A program made the translations under genes and the position numbers. From Candidatus Bathyarchaeota archaeon (GTDB lineage: Archaea > Thermoproteota > Bathyarchaeia > Bathyarchaeales > Bathyarchaeaceae), in assembly GCA_003662715.1 (NCBI GenBank), contig QMYO01000079.1, positions 1 through 7,081 on the forward strand: DNA of 7,081 bases, in the 5' to 3' direction. Each line of letters starts with the position of its first letter. Within the stretch, counting starts at the first letter, position 1. Positions 1-6,672 of this stretch are shown piece after piece. The notes beneath the pieces are model-generated. The model ran no database searches, was not told the origin of the DNA, and was given only the letters and a program-made list of their open reading frames with translations.

Positions 1-1106
1 ACAATTTTTTCTGCAGCTTCCTGCGGGTTATTAATCAAAAACCCTGTTTTTCCATCTTTTACTTGAAGTGGTATTCCTCCTACTGCTCGTGCTACCACGG
101 GAGTTTCTTTCCATAATGCTTCAGTAATACTTAATCCGAACCCTTCCCGTATTGACATTTGCAAGGCGACATCGGAAGCTCTTTGGAAGGCATTGACTTC
201 TTTGTCTCTAACACCAATTAAATCTGTCAACAAATGTATTTCGTAATCGCCTCCTGCATACCTCGCTGTTTTTTCATAGTAGATCCATCCTTCGGGATCG
301 TCAAGTGCCATACTGGCTATCAGCGAAAGGTGGGTTCTGGGCATCTTTTTCTTCACAATACGGTAAACATCAATGGCTCCAAGCGGATCTTTCCAGGGGT
401 CAAACCTTGCAACCTGGGTAATTATTGGATTTTCGGGATTTACATCATATTTGTCTAGAATGGAAAAAATTTCCGCTTCTTTGAGAGGTTTATTCTTGTC
501 ACTTAAAGGGTCTATAGAGGGTGGTATAATAGAGACATGCTTACTTTTTAAGAAATCTGGCACATACTGTGCCATGCTAAATATGAGCACGTCATATTGT
601 AAGAGAAAAGGAGAAATAAAGTTAATAGCAGTTTGATTAGGGGTTGACAAATCAATATGGCAACGCCAAATCCACTTTCCATGCCTACATGGATAGTTGC
701 TAATAATTGCAGCTGGTTGGGGATCATGAATTATTACAAAGGAATAATCTTTTAAGTTAAGTTCTTTAGCATTCTCCTCATTCGTATAAAGGTATGTTCT
801 TTTCATTTCATCGGTTAGAGAGATTTCCATTCCTTGTAATCCATTGTGGAGTGTCTTAGTTATACGAAAGAATTTATCTGAACCTTTAATTACTTTCCAT
901 TCAGCTTTTATCCCAACACTTCGCATTAAGGGAACAAGTCTATGAAGAATCTCTGACACTCCTCCGCCATGAGATGTGGAATTTATATGACAAACTGTTT
1001 GGCTGGATATTTTTTCAGCAATTGATTCAATTTCTATTACCTTTTTTTCTCCAACCACCTCTTTGTATTTTTCAAGAGGTATGTCACAAACTGAAACAAC
1101 ACTCAT
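1..1106 (-). CDS. treT: Trehalose glycosyltransferring synthase (TreT), GT4 family, C-terminus cut by window edge
   Basis: TreT is a cytoplasmic retaining glycosyltransferase that makes trehalose from a nucleotide-glucose (ADP-, UDP- or GDP-) and glucose; in some archaea it is reversible. My translation of the minus strand from ATG at 1106-1104 is open for 368 codons to the left edge, with no stop. Visible landmarks: glycine-rich acceptor-side loop HGGGV (residues 46-50), HDPQP (127-131), RCHIDLS (148-154), PPSIDPLS (195-202), and ARFDPWKDP (233-241) at the start of the nucleotide-sugar domain. The GT4 EX7E motif is REGFGLSITEAL, with Glu321 and Glu329. Known TreT proteins are about 410 residues, so about 40-50 residues should lie beyond position 1. 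A weak Shine-Dalgarno GTGA (1111-1114) sits four bases before the ATG. The gene is divergent from the transporter ATPase, as expected for a trehalose/maltose locus. Family assignment is strong; preferred nucleotide-sugar and reaction direction cannot be read from sequence. Confidence 0.93.
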   Translation of the reverse strand, partial: MSVVSVCDIPLEKYKEVVGEKKVIEIESIAEKISSQTVCHINSTSHGGGVSEILHRLVPLMRSVGIKAEWKVIKGSDKFFRITKTLHNGLQGMEISLTDEMKRTYLYTNEENAKELNLKDYSFVIIHDPQPAAIISNYPCRHGKWIWRCHIDLSTPNQTAINFISPFLLQYDVLIFSMAQYVPDFLKSKHVSIIPPSIDPLSDKNKPLKEAEIFSILDKYDVNPENPIITQVARFDPWKDPLGAIDVYRIVKKKMPRTHLSLIASMALDDPEGWIYYEKTARYAGGDYEIHLLTDLIGVRDKEVNAFQRASDVALQMSIREGFGLSITEALWKETPVVARAVGGIPLQVKDGKTGFLINNPQEAAEKI

Positions 1107-1164
1107 AATTTCACTTCATATCAGTTATAGGGTTGTCGCAGTGTTAAAAGGGTTATTCAGACAA

Positions 1165-1172
1165 AATATATT
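1165..1172 (+). promoter_or_regulatory. Candidate TATA box for the ATPase gene
   Basis: AATATATT lies 36-43 bases upstream of the preferred GTG start. The usual archaeal spacing puts the transcription start around 1195, leaving a short leader that retains the GGTG ribosome-binding site. The call rests on composition and spacing only. Confidence 0.45.
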
Positions 1173-1197
1173 TACGCGTTAACAACATTTCTGAATT

Positions 1198-1201
1198 GGT
1201 G
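1198..1201 (+). promoter_or_regulatory. Ribosome-binding site (GGTG) that selects the GTG 1208 start
   Basis: GGTG matches the core of the archaeal anti-Shine-Dalgarno complement (GGAGGTGA) and is six bases before GTG 1208. It is too close to serve TTG 1196 or GTG 1199, so it decides the start choice. The same GGTGA-type core precedes the second permease gene in this window. Confidence 0.5.
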
Positions 1202-1207
1202 TATGAA

Positions 1208-2293
1208 GTGGCAAGAGTACGTCTTATTAACCTTACTAAAAGGTTTGGCGAAGTGAAAGCAGTTGACAATTTGAATCTTGAAGCGAAAGACAAAGAGTTT
1301 GTCGTTCTTTTGGGACCTTCTGGATGTGGTAAAACCACTACTCTTCGATGCATCGCGGGGCTTGAGCCTCCAGATGAAGGCGAAATATACATCGGGGATA
1401 GACTTGTTAACGATTTAGATCCAAAAGATAGAAATGTAGCTATGGTTTTTCAAAGTTACGCGCTTTATCCCCACATGACAGTTTTTAAAAACTTAGCTTT
1501 TCCTCTAGAAAATTTCAAAGTTCCAAAAGATGAAATAAAAAGAAGAGTTCAAAAAGTAGCAAAACTATTAAAGATAGAAAACCTTCTCGACAGAAAACCT
1601 GGGCAACTTAGTGGAGGCCAACAGCAAAGGGTAGCCTTGGGTAGAGCGATCATAAGAGAACCACAAGCTTTCTTAATGGATGAGCCCCTAAGCAATTTAG
1701 ATGCTAAATTGAGAGTTTACATGAGGGCTGAGCTCAAAAAACTGCAAAAAGAAATAGGAGTCACTACAATTTACGTTACCCACGATCAAGTAGAGGCTAT
1801 GACAATGGGCGACAGAATCGCTATACTTAATGAGGGTGTTTTACAACAATTCGCCCCTCCAACAGAAGTTTACTCCCACCCAGCCAATGTATTCGTCGCC
1901 GGTTTTATCGGCAGCCCGCCAACTAACTTCTTTGAATGTACCTTAACACCTGAAGGTGTTCTAGATGCAAAGGAATTCACCTATCCATTACAAAAAGACC
2001 TTTTAGAAGCGACCGAAACGGCTACTTCAAATGAGGTTATCTTAGGTATAAGACCTCAAGATATAGGCGTTTATCAAGAAAAGAAGGCAAAGAAAAATTT
2101 GATCAAAGCAAGCCTATATACAACCGAACCACTTGGAGATTCGATGATACTTGACTTGCGCATAGGAGACTATATTATTAAAGCTGTAGTGAACCCGGAT
2201 TTTAAAATTGAAGGAGTAAAAGATCTTTGGGTTGAATTTCCAGCGGAAAAAGTATACCTGTTCGATAAAAAAACCGGTAAGGCACTTACATAA
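1208..2293 (+). CDS. Sugar ABC importer ATPase, MalK/UgpC type (CUT1)
   Basis: This is the cytoplasmic ATP-hydrolysing subunit of a carbohydrate importer. Numbering from GTG 1208 gives 361 residues, the usual MalK length of about 360-380. It has Walker A GPSGCGKTT (36-44), Q-loop VFQSYALYPHM with Gln82, signature LSGGQQQR (134-141), Walker B AFLMDE (154-159), D-loop SNLDA and switch His192 in VTHDQVEAM. About 125 C-terminal residues form the regulatory TOBE/OB-fold domain of MalK-type ATPases, absent from simple export ATPases. The same frame is open upstream to TTG 1196. I prefer GTG 1208 because it gives the family-typical N-terminus MARVRLINLTKRFG and has GGTG six bases upstream; TTG 1196 would fall at the predicted transcription start. 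It is divergent from treT and probably cotranscribed with the hydrolase 51 bases downstream. It most likely partners the two permeases on the opposite strand (inference). Such ATPases can serve several transporters. Confidence 0.94.
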   Translation: MARVRLINLTKRFGEVKAVDNLNLEAKDKEFVVLLGPSGCGKTTTLRCIAGLEPPDEGEIYIGDRLVNDLDPKDRNVAMVFQSYALYPHMTVFKNLAFPLENFKVPKDEIKRRVQKVAKLLKIENLLDRKPGQLSGGQQQRVALGRAIIREPQAFLMDEPLSNLDAKLRVYMRAELKKLQKEIGVTTIYVTHDQVEAMTMGDRIAILNEGVLQQFAPPTEVYSHPANVFVAGFIGSPPTNFFECTLTPEGVLDAKEFTYPLQKDLLEATETATSNEVILGIRPQDIGVYQEKKAKKNLIKASLYTTEPLGDSMILDLRIGDYIIKAVVNPDFKIEGVKDLWVEFPAEKVYLFDKKTGKALT

Positions 2294-2332
2294 CCGTCCA
2301 CCTCAGTTTAGGCTAAACATAGTATATTGACA

Positions 2333-2336
2333 GGAG
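2333..2336 (+). promoter_or_regulatory. Ribosome-binding site (GGAG) of the GH5-like gene
   Basis: GGAG lies eight bases before ATG 2345, in the 51-base gap after the ATPase stop. A TATA-like AGTATATT at 2321-2328 also lies in the gap, but it would start transcription at or after the ATG and remove this site. Cotranscription with the ATPase gene is therefore the simpler reading. Confidence 0.5.
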
Positions 2337-2344
2337 TTTTCTAA

Positions 2345-2770
2345 ATGGAAATAAACAAGTTTCTCCTCGGAGTTAATTATTGGCCTGCAAAAAAGGCTAT
2401 GTACTGGTGGAAAAATTTTGACACAAAAGAAGTTGAGGATGATTTCAAATTTATAAGGGAACTAGGTTTAGATTTGGTTCGAATATTTCTGGTGTGGGAA
2501 GATTTTCAGCCTTATCCTGACTATGTGAGTCAAAGCGCGTTGAGAAAGTTGGCGCAAGTATGTGACATAGCTGCTGAAAACCAGTTAAGGCTTATAATCA
2601 CATTTTTCACGGGACATATGAGCGGGGTAAACTGGATTCCTGAATGGGCACTTGATAAACACACAACAATCCCTAAAGGAATAAGATACTATCCAACCAT
2701 AACTAATCTTCAAATTAACAGCTATCAGATCAAGGATATGTACAGCGACGATTTCATGTTGAAAGCTTAA
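2345..2770 (+). CDS. N-terminal fragment of the interrupted GH5-like hydrolase (141 aa)
   Basis: If the TAA at 2768-2770 acts as a stop, this is the translated product. It covers roughly the first three beta/alpha units of the barrel, with Arg46 and the aromatic-rich start (NYWP, MYWW), but neither catalytic glutamate. It should therefore be inactive and probably unstable. It has a normal ATG and a GGAG Shine-Dalgarno, so translation up to the stop is expected. The last residues before the stop (MYSDDFMLKA) sit in the helix leading to the beta-4 strand that carries the acid/base residue, so the break is inside the domain and not at a domain boundary. Confidence 0.6.
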   Translation: MEINKFLLGVNYWPAKKAMYWWKNFDTKEVEDDFKFIRELGLDLVRIFLVWEDFQPYPDYVSQSALRKLAQVCDIAAENQLRLIITFFTGHMSGVNWIPEWALDKHTTIPKGIRYYPTITNLQINSYQIKDMYSDDFMLKA

Positions 2771-2899
2771 AAGCTCCAAGTTAAATCGGTTGTTAAGAAG
2801 TTTTGTAATCATGCAGCATTATGGGGCTGGGATATATCAAACGAAATTAGCAATCTTTGCGTACCAAAGACTGTAGATCTTCTTCAGAAATGGATTGTT

Positions 2900-3556
2900 T
2901 TGCTTACAAAAGAGATAAGAAAGTTAGATACTTCTCATCCAATAATTCTTGGTACGCATGTTGAGGATTTAGAGATTGACACTAAATTTTATCCTTGGAT
3001 AGTTGGCGGTGTATGTGACTACTTGGTGGTTCATGGATACTCTGCATATTCAAAGTGGGTTAGAACCCCTCTGGACTCTGCTATGCTTCCCTTTTTATGC
3101 ATTTTAACGGAATCTATAGGAGGTAAACCAATTATTGTAGAAGAATTTGGAGCGCCTACATTATCTGGGGACTCGGAAAAAACCATTAAAGATTCCCAAG
3201 TTTATCTCGCAACCGAAGATGAACAAGCTTGGTATTTTAAGGAAACTTTGCAGAAAATCCATAATGCTGGTTCTATAGGAGCGTTGGTGTGGTGCTTCGC
3301 TGACTACCATAAAAGCTTATGGAGAAAGCCTCCTTTGGATAAAAAGCCTCATGAAAGGTTCTTTGGAGTGACACGAAGCAATGGAACTCTCAAGCCAGCT
3401 GCTAGAGTTCTTAAAGAATTTGCATCCAAGAAATTAAAGGTAAAGGCTCAAAGCAGAAAGTTAAGAGTTTCGAAGAAAACGTATTATTCAAAACCTTTGG
3501 AGAACATAGCGAAATATTATCAGAGATATTTGAGAAAATTTGTCCTAGATTTATAA
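2900..3556 (+). CDS. C-terminal fragment of the interrupted GH5-like hydrolase, only weak internal start
   Basis: This is the downstream part of the same frame, shown from TTG 2900, the first usable start codon after the TAA. It retains the HGY pair, the nucleophile motif VEEFG and the terminal barrel Trp. It would lack the acid/base Glu167, which is encoded at 2843-2845 upstream of this start. I see no Shine-Dalgarno before TTG 2900, so independent translation is doubtful. The sequence between the TAA and 2900 still encodes conserved barrel sequence (KKFCNHAALWGWDISNE), showing the two pieces belong to one ancestral gene and are not two genes. Confidence 0.35.
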   Translation: MLTKEIRKLDTSHPIILGTHVEDLEIDTKFYPWIVGGVCDYLVVHGYSAYSKWVRTPLDSAMLPFLCILTESIGGKPIIVEEFGAPTLSGDSEKTIKDSQVYLATEDEQAWYFKETLQKIHNAGSIGALVWCFADYHKSLWRKPPLDKKPHERFFGVTRSNGTLKPAARVLKEFASKKLKVKAQSRKLRVSKKTYYSKPLENIAKYYQRYLRKFVLDL

Positions 3557-3601
3557 TGTTATTAGCTAATGTAATCGTGTTAAAAATAAGGAAATTTTAA
3601 C
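3557..3601. terminator. Convergent intergenic gap with possible T-rich terminators
   Basis: The hydrolase frame and the permease operon end facing each other across 45 AT-rich bases. On the minus strand the permease stop is followed by TTATTTTTAAC, and on the plus strand there is GGAAATTTTAAC near the end of the gap. Archaeal termination relies on short U-runs without a strict hairpin, so termination here is plausible, but no strong signal is visible. Confidence 0.3.
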
Positions 3602-4435
3602 TTATCCTTTGCGCACCCAGCCTATCATGCCTCTGATGTAATACTTCTGTAAAAGAGCATAAATAAGAACTGGAACAATCATCACTATTATGGAACCAGC
3701 TGAAAGAAGTTGCCAATCGAAATGAAGCTCTCCCTTCATATTTGAAAGGCATTGAGTAGCAACCATTTTATGAGGATCATACAAAAACATCAAAGCAAAG
3801 AAGAAATCGTTCCAAACCCATGTAAACTGTAAAACTGCCGCTGAAATTAAAGCGGGAACAGCCATAGGAAGCACTATTTTGTAAAAGATTTTAAAATAGG
3901 ATGCTCCGTCCACCATTGCAGCTTCCTCCACATCAACAGGCAAGATAGAGAAGTAATTTTTCATGAAAAATATGATCCAGGCTAATCCCCAAGACGAGTG
4001 GATTAATATTAAACCCAAATGCGTGTTTAGAAGCCCGAGGTCTTTCATTATTGAAAATAGTGGTATAACCATCATCTGTTGCGGAACTGACATTAAGAAA
4101 ACTATAGCAATGAACAAATAATCTTTGAGCGGGAAGCTAAACCTAGTAAATCCGTAAGCTGTGAGCGAGGCTACAAGTAATGGGATAATAGTGCTTGGCA
4201 CAGCTATGAGGAACGAGTTGATAATACCCCTACTCATTGGATAAGAGGGATTGTTTAAAGCGGCAGCAAAAAAATTAAGGGACGGGTTAAACTCTTCAAA
4301 CCTCCACCACCCGTAAACTATCTCCTTGAATGGTCTTATCGCAGCCATAAAAACACCTAGGAAAGGCAAAACCCAAAAGAGTGCAATCGACCATGCTATT
4401 ACATGAACTATAATAGTTGATTTTCTTATCTTCAT
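3602..4435 (-). CDS. Sugar ABC importer permease, MalG/UgpE type
   Basis: This is one of the two membrane-channel subunits of the importer, 277 residues, the usual MalG-family length. A first membrane segment lies near residues 7-31, followed by an extracytoplasmic loop and about five further hydrophobic segments. The cytoplasmic EAA coupling loop that docks onto the ATPase is EAAMVDGASYFKIFYKIVLP (171-190), with the conserved Glu-Ala-Ala, Gly177 and terminal Leu-Pro. WVWNDFFFAL (206-215) and the C-terminal YYIRGMIGWVRKG are typical of MalG-like ends (family: YIVRGLTAGAVKG type). Its ATG overlaps the upstream permease stop in an ATGA (4435-4432), and GGTGA (4444-4440) lies four bases before the ATG, so translation is likely coupled. 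It is the last gene of the operon and ends with TAA. Family call is firm; sugar specificity cannot be read from it. Confidence 0.95.
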   Translation of the reverse strand: MKIRKSTIIVHVIAWSIALFWVLPFLGVFMAAIRPFKEIVYGWWRFEEFNPSLNFFAAALNNPSYPMSRGIINSFLIAVPSTIIPLLVASLTAYGFTRFSFPLKDYLFIAIVFLMSVPQQMMVIPLFSIMKDLGLLNTHLGLILIHSSWGLAWIIFFMKNYFSILPVDVEEAAMVDGASYFKIFYKIVLPMAVPALISAAVLQFTWVWNDFFFALMFLYDPHKMVATQCLSNMKGELHFDWQLLSAGSIIVMIVPVLIYALLQKYYIRGMIGWVRKG

Positions 4436-5331
4436 CTTCTCACCAGATATCTAATTAGCCAAACGGCGATGACTAATGTTAGAATTGTTAGCAAGACTGC
4501 AACAACTGAAGCCCTAATGTAATCAAGGCCGTAAGCCCAGTATATGTACATCGTAAGAGCCAGGACATTTGAAGAGCTCCCAGGCCCGCCCATGGTTGCC
4601 ATGTAAACTATATCGAATATTTTAAGTTCCCAAAGAATTGTCATTGCAATAACTACTATTGTAACTGGTTTAAGGAGAGGTAGGGTAATGCGAAAGAACG
4701 TCCGAAGAGGTGAGGCTCCATCCATCTTTGCGGCTTCATAAAAATCTTTAGGTATTGCCGCTAGTCCTGCGGAATAAAGGATTAAGCTGAAACCTGTCCA
4801 TAGCCAAACTGAGCCAAAAATCAGAGCAAACAGTGCAGTGTCCGGGTATGTAACCCATGTCTTTGTCAATCCTTTTAATCCTATCAGATCGAAAAATCCG
4901 TTAACTATTCCAACGCCCTCTGTAAACATGAAACGGATTATTATTCCACCCACTATCATCGGCATAACCATTCCTAGGAAAATCACAGATTTTATAATTG
5001 AAGCACCTTTCACGTCCCTCAAAATAATTGCTAGGGCAAGGCCAAAAAATGTAGTTATGGGAAGGTGAATTGCTATCCATACTAAATTGTGAATTAATGC
5101 TCCCCAAGGAGGAAACCTGGGAAACCCTTCTAGATTTACGATAGCAAACTGTGGATTTTTTTCATTCAAAACTTCTAAGTAATTATTTAACCCAACAAAT
5201 TCGCCATTAGGCGATAGAAAACTCATATAAATTGTCTGAAGTATGGGGAAAATTACAAAAATTATCATTGGAATTATAGCAGGTATAAAAAAAAGGGAAA
5301 GAGATACCTTTTTGGCAACTTTGTTTTTCAT
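4432..5331 (-). CDS. Sugar ABC importer permease, MalF/UgpA type
   Basis: This is the second channel subunit, 299 residues from the ATG at 5331, normal for UgpA/MalF-like permeases lacking the extra periplasmic domain of enterobacterial MalF. It opens with a hydrophobic segment (VSLSLFFIPAIIPMIIFVIF), followed by the family-typical FVGLNNYLEVL before the core domain. Its EAA loop is EAAKMDGASPLRTFFRITLP (199-218), with Gly205 and Leu-Pro. MATMGGPGSSSN and the following YIYWAYGLDYIRAS match the conserved UgpA-type GGP region. The frame is also open to ATG 5358, which would overlap the binding-protein gene by 26 bases, and to ATG 5340. I choose 5331 because it follows the upstream stop directly (TAG-A-ATG), consistent with reinitiation, although no clear Shine-Dalgarno precedes any candidate. 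It ends in TGA, overlapping the next ATG. Confidence 0.93.
   Translation of the reverse strand: MKNKVAKKVSLSLFFIPAIIPMIIFVIFPILQTIYMSFLSPNGEFVGLNNYLEVLNEKNPQFAIVNLEGFPRFPPWGALIHNLVWIAIHLPITTFFGLALAIILRDVKGASIIKSVIFLGMVMPMIVGGIIIRFMFTEGVGIVNGFFDLIGLKGLTKTWVTYPDTALFALIFGSVWLWTGFSLILYSAGLAAIPKDFYEAAKMDGASPLRTFFRITLPLLKPVTIVVIAMTILWELKIFDIVYMATMGGPGSSSNVLALTMYIYWAYGLDYIRASVVAVLLTILTLVIAVWLIRYLVRR
4440..4444 (-). promoter_or_regulatory. Ribosome-binding site GGTGA of the MalG-type permease
   Basis: GGTGA sits four bases before the ATG at 4435, inside the 3' end of the preceding permease gene. This is the clearest Shine-Dalgarno in the window and serves as the reference for judging the weaker ones. 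Confidence 0.6.
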
Positions 5332-5332
5332 T

Positions 5333-6634
5333 CTATGCATGCGCCGGATGATTTTCATCTAAAGTTTGTAGCACCGCATCGAGTTGTGAGGGGTCAACCC
5401 ACAATAGCTGTAACTGGTCCCAGAAGAGAGGTTGCCAATCACCACCAATAGTGTCGTCCATATCTGGCACGGGTTCCACAGCTGACATAGCTTCCATCAC
5501 ATCTCGCATGGGCGCCCAGTGTGCCTCTAATGGCACCTCTAAATGCGTGGCAAACTTCCCTGCAGTCGTCCCTACGTGAACTGTCTGGCCTTCTACACCA
5601 GTTAGGAAGGTAAGAAGCTTTTTGGCTTCTTCTAAATGTCGGGTATATTTTGGTATCATCCAGTAGTCAGTTGCAAGAACCGCACCCTCACAGTCCGGTA
5701 AAGCGAAGAGGCCTAAATCCGTTGGGTCATCAACCATGCCTGTGAGCCAAGTTCCCATAAAGTATAAGGCGTAGTCTCCAGCCCACCATGTATCAACAGC
5801 CGCTGTCCATTCGGTTGGTTCGCTGAAATATTCAGCTTCCAGTAAGGAGACTATTCTATCTTGGAAAATGCTTCTTACTTGAGGGTCTGTAAAGTTGACT
5901 GTGCCGTCTATAAGATCTTGCTGAAGTTCTGGTCCTCCAAATGTTATTATGAAATGTTCTACAACGTCTGATATAGGCCATCCAACTCCATCGCCTGTGA
6001 CTATTGGATTAACTATGCCAGATATTCCTTTTATATCCTCCAGCAAATCAACAAATTCCGTCCAGTTTTCGGGTGGTGTCAATCCATGCGTCTCAAAAAA
6101 TGACTTGCGATACCAGAAGCCAGGCTTACCCGAAGCGGTGAACGGAGCGCCATAAATTGTTCCATCAACTTTCACGGGATCAAATATTCCGCTGATGTAG
6201 TCGGTTTCGTTTACCAAATCATTGAGCTCAAGAAGATGTCCTGCCTCACCTTGTTCCGCGATAAACCATCCCCAAGCTGTAGCTATGACGTCTCCAGGAG
6301 TCATTGCTGCTTGAAACTGCAACGGTAAAAGCGTGGCTAGCTGTTCAGCCCTATAGATTACATATTCGGTCTCTATCCCAGGATTTTGATTTTCAAACTC
6401 TTCCAAAACCTGTAGAAATGCTTCCATTTCTTTGCCGGCCCAAGGCCCGATAACCCTTAAGGTTATATTTTGTGCGGGAACAAGACCGGGAAGAGCGTCT
6501 TCTATTGCACTTAATCGTTCGCTCATTTCTGCCAAGTTGCTAGTTATTGTTAGTATATAAATCAAGGCCCCAGCAGAAATCAGAAGAGTAATAATAACCA
6601 AGACCGCAATTATCATCTGCGTTTTTTCTGCCAT
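5333..6634 (-). CDS. Extracellular sugar-binding protein (MalE-like, SBP family 1) with N-terminal membrane anchor
   Basis: This is the solute-binding subunit that delivers the sugar to the permeases on the outer face of the membrane; 433 residues from ATG 6634. Residues 1-6 are polar, 7-31 form one hydrophobic segment, and 33-47 (NLAEMSERLSAIEDA) look like a short helical stalk. The binding domain then starts at about 57 with ITLRVIGPWAGKEMEAFLQV and LEEFENQNPGIETEYV, the usual opening of MalE-like proteins. Later LLELNDLV, VDGTIYGAPF, GFWYRKSFF and an aromatic-rich second half (TWWAGDYALYFMGTW) are typical. There is no lipobox cysteine, so an uncleaved or class-III-like anchor is likely. 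The same frame extends to 6703, but the operon TATA box lies inside that extension, so it is very unlikely to be translated. ATG 6643 (MVNMAEK) is an alternative. It is the first gene of the three-gene operon. Confidence 0.92.
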   Translation of the reverse strand: MAEKTQMIIAVLVIITLLISAGALIYILTITSNLAEMSERLSAIEDALPGLVPAQNITLRVIGPWAGKEMEAFLQVLEEFENQNPGIETEYVIYRAEQLATLLPLQFQAAMTPGDVIATAWGWFIAEQGEAGHLLELNDLVNETDYISGIFDPVKVDGTIYGAPFTASGKPGFWYRKSFFETHGLTPPENWTEFVDLLEDIKGISGIVNPIVTGDGVGWPISDVVEHFIITFGGPELQQDLIDGTVNFTDPQVRSIFQDRIVSLLEAEYFSEPTEWTAAVDTWWAGDYALYFMGTWLTGMVDDPTDLGLFALPDCEGAVLATDYWMIPKYTRHLEEAKKLLTFLTGVEGQTVHVGTTAGKFATHLEVPLEAHWAPMRDVMEAMSAVEPVPDMDDTIGGDWQPLFWDQLQLLWVDPSQLDAVLQTLDENHPAHA

Positions 6635-6672
6635 ATTCACCATCACAATTCTCATTATTTTAAGATAAAACC

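Larger units (their letters stand above)
1107..1207. promoter_or_regulatory. Divergent intergenic promoter region between treT and the ATPase gene
   Basis: This 101-bp gap must serve both divergent genes. Rightward, an AT-rich box AATATATT at 1165-1172 predicts transcription starting near 1195. That leaves a leader of about 12 bases containing GGTG (1198-1201) before the GTG at 1208. Leftward, TTTTAAC (minus strand, 1149-1143) predicts a start near 1119 and a short leader with GTGA before the treT ATG. The AATATATT box is itself nearly symmetrical and could also serve the leftward gene with a longer leader. Box positions are seen in the sequence; their use is inferred from the standard archaeal TATA-to-start distance. 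No convincing shared operator palindrome was found. Confidence 0.5.
2345..3556 (+). pseudogene. GH5-like (clan GH-A) intracellular glycoside hydrolase interrupted by an in-frame TAA
   Basis: Reading one frame from ATG 2345 to TAA 3556 gives a complete GH5-like TIM-barrel protein of about 403 positions, with a single stop at codon 142 (TAA, 2768-2770). Before the stop are GVNYWP (9-14), VRIFLVWED with Arg46, and the beta-3 segment IITFFTGHM. After it come GWDISNE with Glu167 as general acid/base, HGY (His230, Tyr232), IIVEEFGAP with Glu267 as probable nucleophile (the E-F-G pattern of GH5), and VWCFADY with Trp316. These are the positions expected in GH5. There is no signal peptide, so it should act in the cytoplasm on an imported glycoside. 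GGAG (2333-2336) precedes the ATG by eight bases. The tail after about residue 360 is rich in Lys and Arg. A single CAA-to-TAA change (Gln) would explain the stop. Alternatives are a sequencing error or readthrough. The family call is good; the substrate is unknown. Confidence 0.8.

Noticed and set aside
234..636. Rightward open frames opposite treT
   Set aside because: The leftward treT frame has strong family motifs throughout this stretch; the plus-strand frames show no recognisable motif and overlap it completely.
1131..1187. Inverted GTTGT / ACAAC pair in the divergent promoter region
   Set aside because: Only five bases match across a 45-base gap, which is expected by chance.
1153..1392. 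Leftward open frame overlapping the ATPase start
   Set aside because: It lies opposite the Walker A region of a clear ATPase gene and has no family signal of its own.
2321..2328. TATA-like AGTATATT as an independent promoter for the hydrolase
   Set aside because: Transcription would start at or after ATG 2345 and delete the GGAG ribosome-binding site; cotranscription with the ATPase is simpler.
2768..2770. General reassignment of TAA as a sense codon
   Set aside because: TAA terminates the ATPase gene, the second permease gene and the hydrolase itself at natural family lengths, so only site-specific readthrough remains possible.
4838..5107. Small open frames on both strands inside the first permease gene
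   Set aside because: They overlap the well-supported permease in other frames and lack start signals or recognisable sequence.
5949..6155. Plus-strand open frame inside the binding-protein gene
   Set aside because: It is antisense to a strongly supported gene and shows no motif or ribosome-binding site.
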